From assembly GCF_009720655.1 (NCBI RefSeq), contig NZ_WNKS01000008.1:62001-126000 (forward strand): a stretch of DNA of 64,000 bases, written 5' to 3'. This DNA is from Rhodoblastus acidophilus. Its GTDB lineage: Bacteria; Pseudomonadota; Alphaproteobacteria; Rhizobiales; Beijerinckiaceae. The notes under the pieces are model-generated. The model ran no database searches, was not told where the DNA came from, and saw nothing but the letters and a program-made list of their open reading frames with translations. Made by a program: the position numbers and the translations under genes. This document shows positions 63,256 through 64,000 of the stretch, one piece after another (position 1 is the first letter of the stretch; every line of letters starts with the position of its first letter).

Positions 63256-64000
63256 TCGCGCAGCCCTGGCTTCGCGCGTTAAAAGTCGTTCACCGGCTGC
63301 CCGGTCGCGTCCGCCTGAGCTATCCGCGCAATCTCCACGCGCCCGACCCCGTCGCGCTGGAGAGCATGGCGCGGTTGATCGACGGCGTGACCTCGGTCCG
63401 GGTCAATGCGCGCGCGGCCTCGCTGGTCATCGCCTTCGACGCCAGCCGCACCAGCGTCATGACCATTGTCGCGACGCTGGCCGACATGCGCTGGGACGAG
63501 GTCGAGGCCAAGCCGCGGGCCGACGACGGCGCGGGCGCCGTGGCCTCCTCGCTCGCCGTGCTGGTCGGCGCCAGCGTGCTGCCCATGCCCGCGCGCCTGC
63601 CCATCAGCCTCGCGGCGGCGGCGCCGATGCTGCGCGCGGGCGTGGCCGATTACCGCGACAACGGCGTCACCAGCCATGTGCTGGAGTCCATGGCGGTCGC
63701 CATTTCGCTGACGCGCTCGGACTTTCTCGCCGCCAACGCCACCACCTTCATGCTCGCGCTCGGCGAATATATGGAGCATTCGATCGCGCGCCGCTCCGAC
63801 GATCTGTTGAAACATCTTTTGCGCCCGAGCAGCGATCTTATTTGGGTCCTGCGCGGCGGCGATGAGGTTCAAATTCCCGCCGGCGACGTTTGCGTGGGCG
63901 ATTCCGTCGTGGTCGGCGCGGGCGCGGTCATTCCCGTCGACGGCACGGTGATGTCCGGCGAGGGCGTCATCAACGAAGCCGCCATGACCGGCGAGAGCGT
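63252..64000 (+). CDS. P1B-type metal-transport ATPase, N-terminal part (continues beyond window)
   Basis: Open to the last base: 249 codons are visible. Residues 14-80 form an HMA_2-like domain with HRLPGRVRLSY (14-24), without CxxC. Four helices follow (about 96-126, 145-175 and flanking), then the start of the actuator domain with PVDGTV and AAMTGES at 243-249, the conserved TGES loop of dephosphorylation. The phosphorylation loop and the metal-selectivity helices lie outside. The N-terminal domain type and small-protein neighbours resemble the P1B-6 ATPases of ferrosome loci; Zn/Co/Fe specificity is not settled. Confidence 0.88.
   Translation, partial: MIAQPWLRALKVVHRLPGRVRLSYPRNLHAPDPVALESMARLIDGVTSVRVNARAASLVIAFDASRTSVMTIVATLADMRWDEVEAKPRADDGAGAVASSLAVLVGASVLPMPARLPISLAAAAPMLRAGVADYRDNGVTSHVLESMAVAISLTRSDFLAANATTFMLALGEYMEHSIARRSDDLLKHLLRPSSDLIWVLRGGDEVQIPAGDVCVGDSVVVGAGAVIPVDGTVMSGEGVINEAAMTGES

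Overview
The window is a GC-rich chromosomal segment of an alphaproteobacterium. The gene families (alphaproteobacterial mitofilin beside HemY, Tim44-like TimA with MltA and Smr, FxsA/SecB, DUF1674, DUF1194) point to Hyphomicrobiales. The PQQ-dependent alcohol dehydrogenase, PHB depolymerase and malyl-CoA-lyase-like gene would suit a Beijerinckiaceae/Methylocystaceae-type organism; that placement is inference. Many genes are ones I recall lying near the origin in rhizobia, and a near-consensus parS motif sits upstream of purH.

Layout. 0-9.5 kb: end of a urate hydroxylase (puuD), a GST, intracellular PHB depolymerase, a Cache-type chemoreceptor, GluQRS, an SdhAF4-like protein, an RsmB-type rRNA methyltransferase and a heparinase II/III-like protein. 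9.5-13.9 kb: an AT-richer accessory insert between the heparinase gene and purH, with three closely spaced ORFs, the last a nitrilase-fold hydrolase. 14-21.5 kb: purH, an adenosine-kinase-like PfkB kinase, smr-mltA-timA, fxsA-secB and an L,D-transpeptidase. 21.7-32.6 kb: hemY-mitofilin, a CitE/Mcl-like lyase, beta-carbonic anhydrase, rph-rdgB, a Gly-rich exported protein, lepA and two exported unknowns. 32.9-38.5 kb: a YhiI-RbbA-YhhJ type ABC efflux operon with a divergent TetR gene and a perfect 20-bp palindrome between them. 38.6-43.2 kb: a CorC-type protein, small unknowns, tRNA-Gly, and a thioredoxin/LON-domain/Trm112 run. 43.2-48.2 kb: two glnK-amtB pairs flanking tesB, each with a sigma54-like promoter. 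48.3-51.2 kb: BLUF photoreceptor, M48 protease, SNase-like protein, tRNA-Arg(CCU). 51.9-58 kb: a minus-strand run of PQQ alcohol dehydrogenase, pentapeptide-repeat protein, a small exported protein broken by an amber codon, a DUF1194 VWA protein and a NosR-like membrane iron-sulfur protein, preceded upstream by a two-component system (58.2-60.5 kb). 60.5-61.5 kb: gene debris including a TonB C-terminal fragment. 61.5-64 kb: a tightly packed run of small HMA_2-like and membrane proteins leading into a P1B-type ATPase cut by the window edge, preceded by an FNR/FixK-like box. This resembles ferrosome (fez) loci and is the strongest candidate for an unusual system.

Families of short intergenic repeats recur. 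In three of four copies of the main family the terminal CTAG supplies the TAG stop codon of the neighbouring gene.
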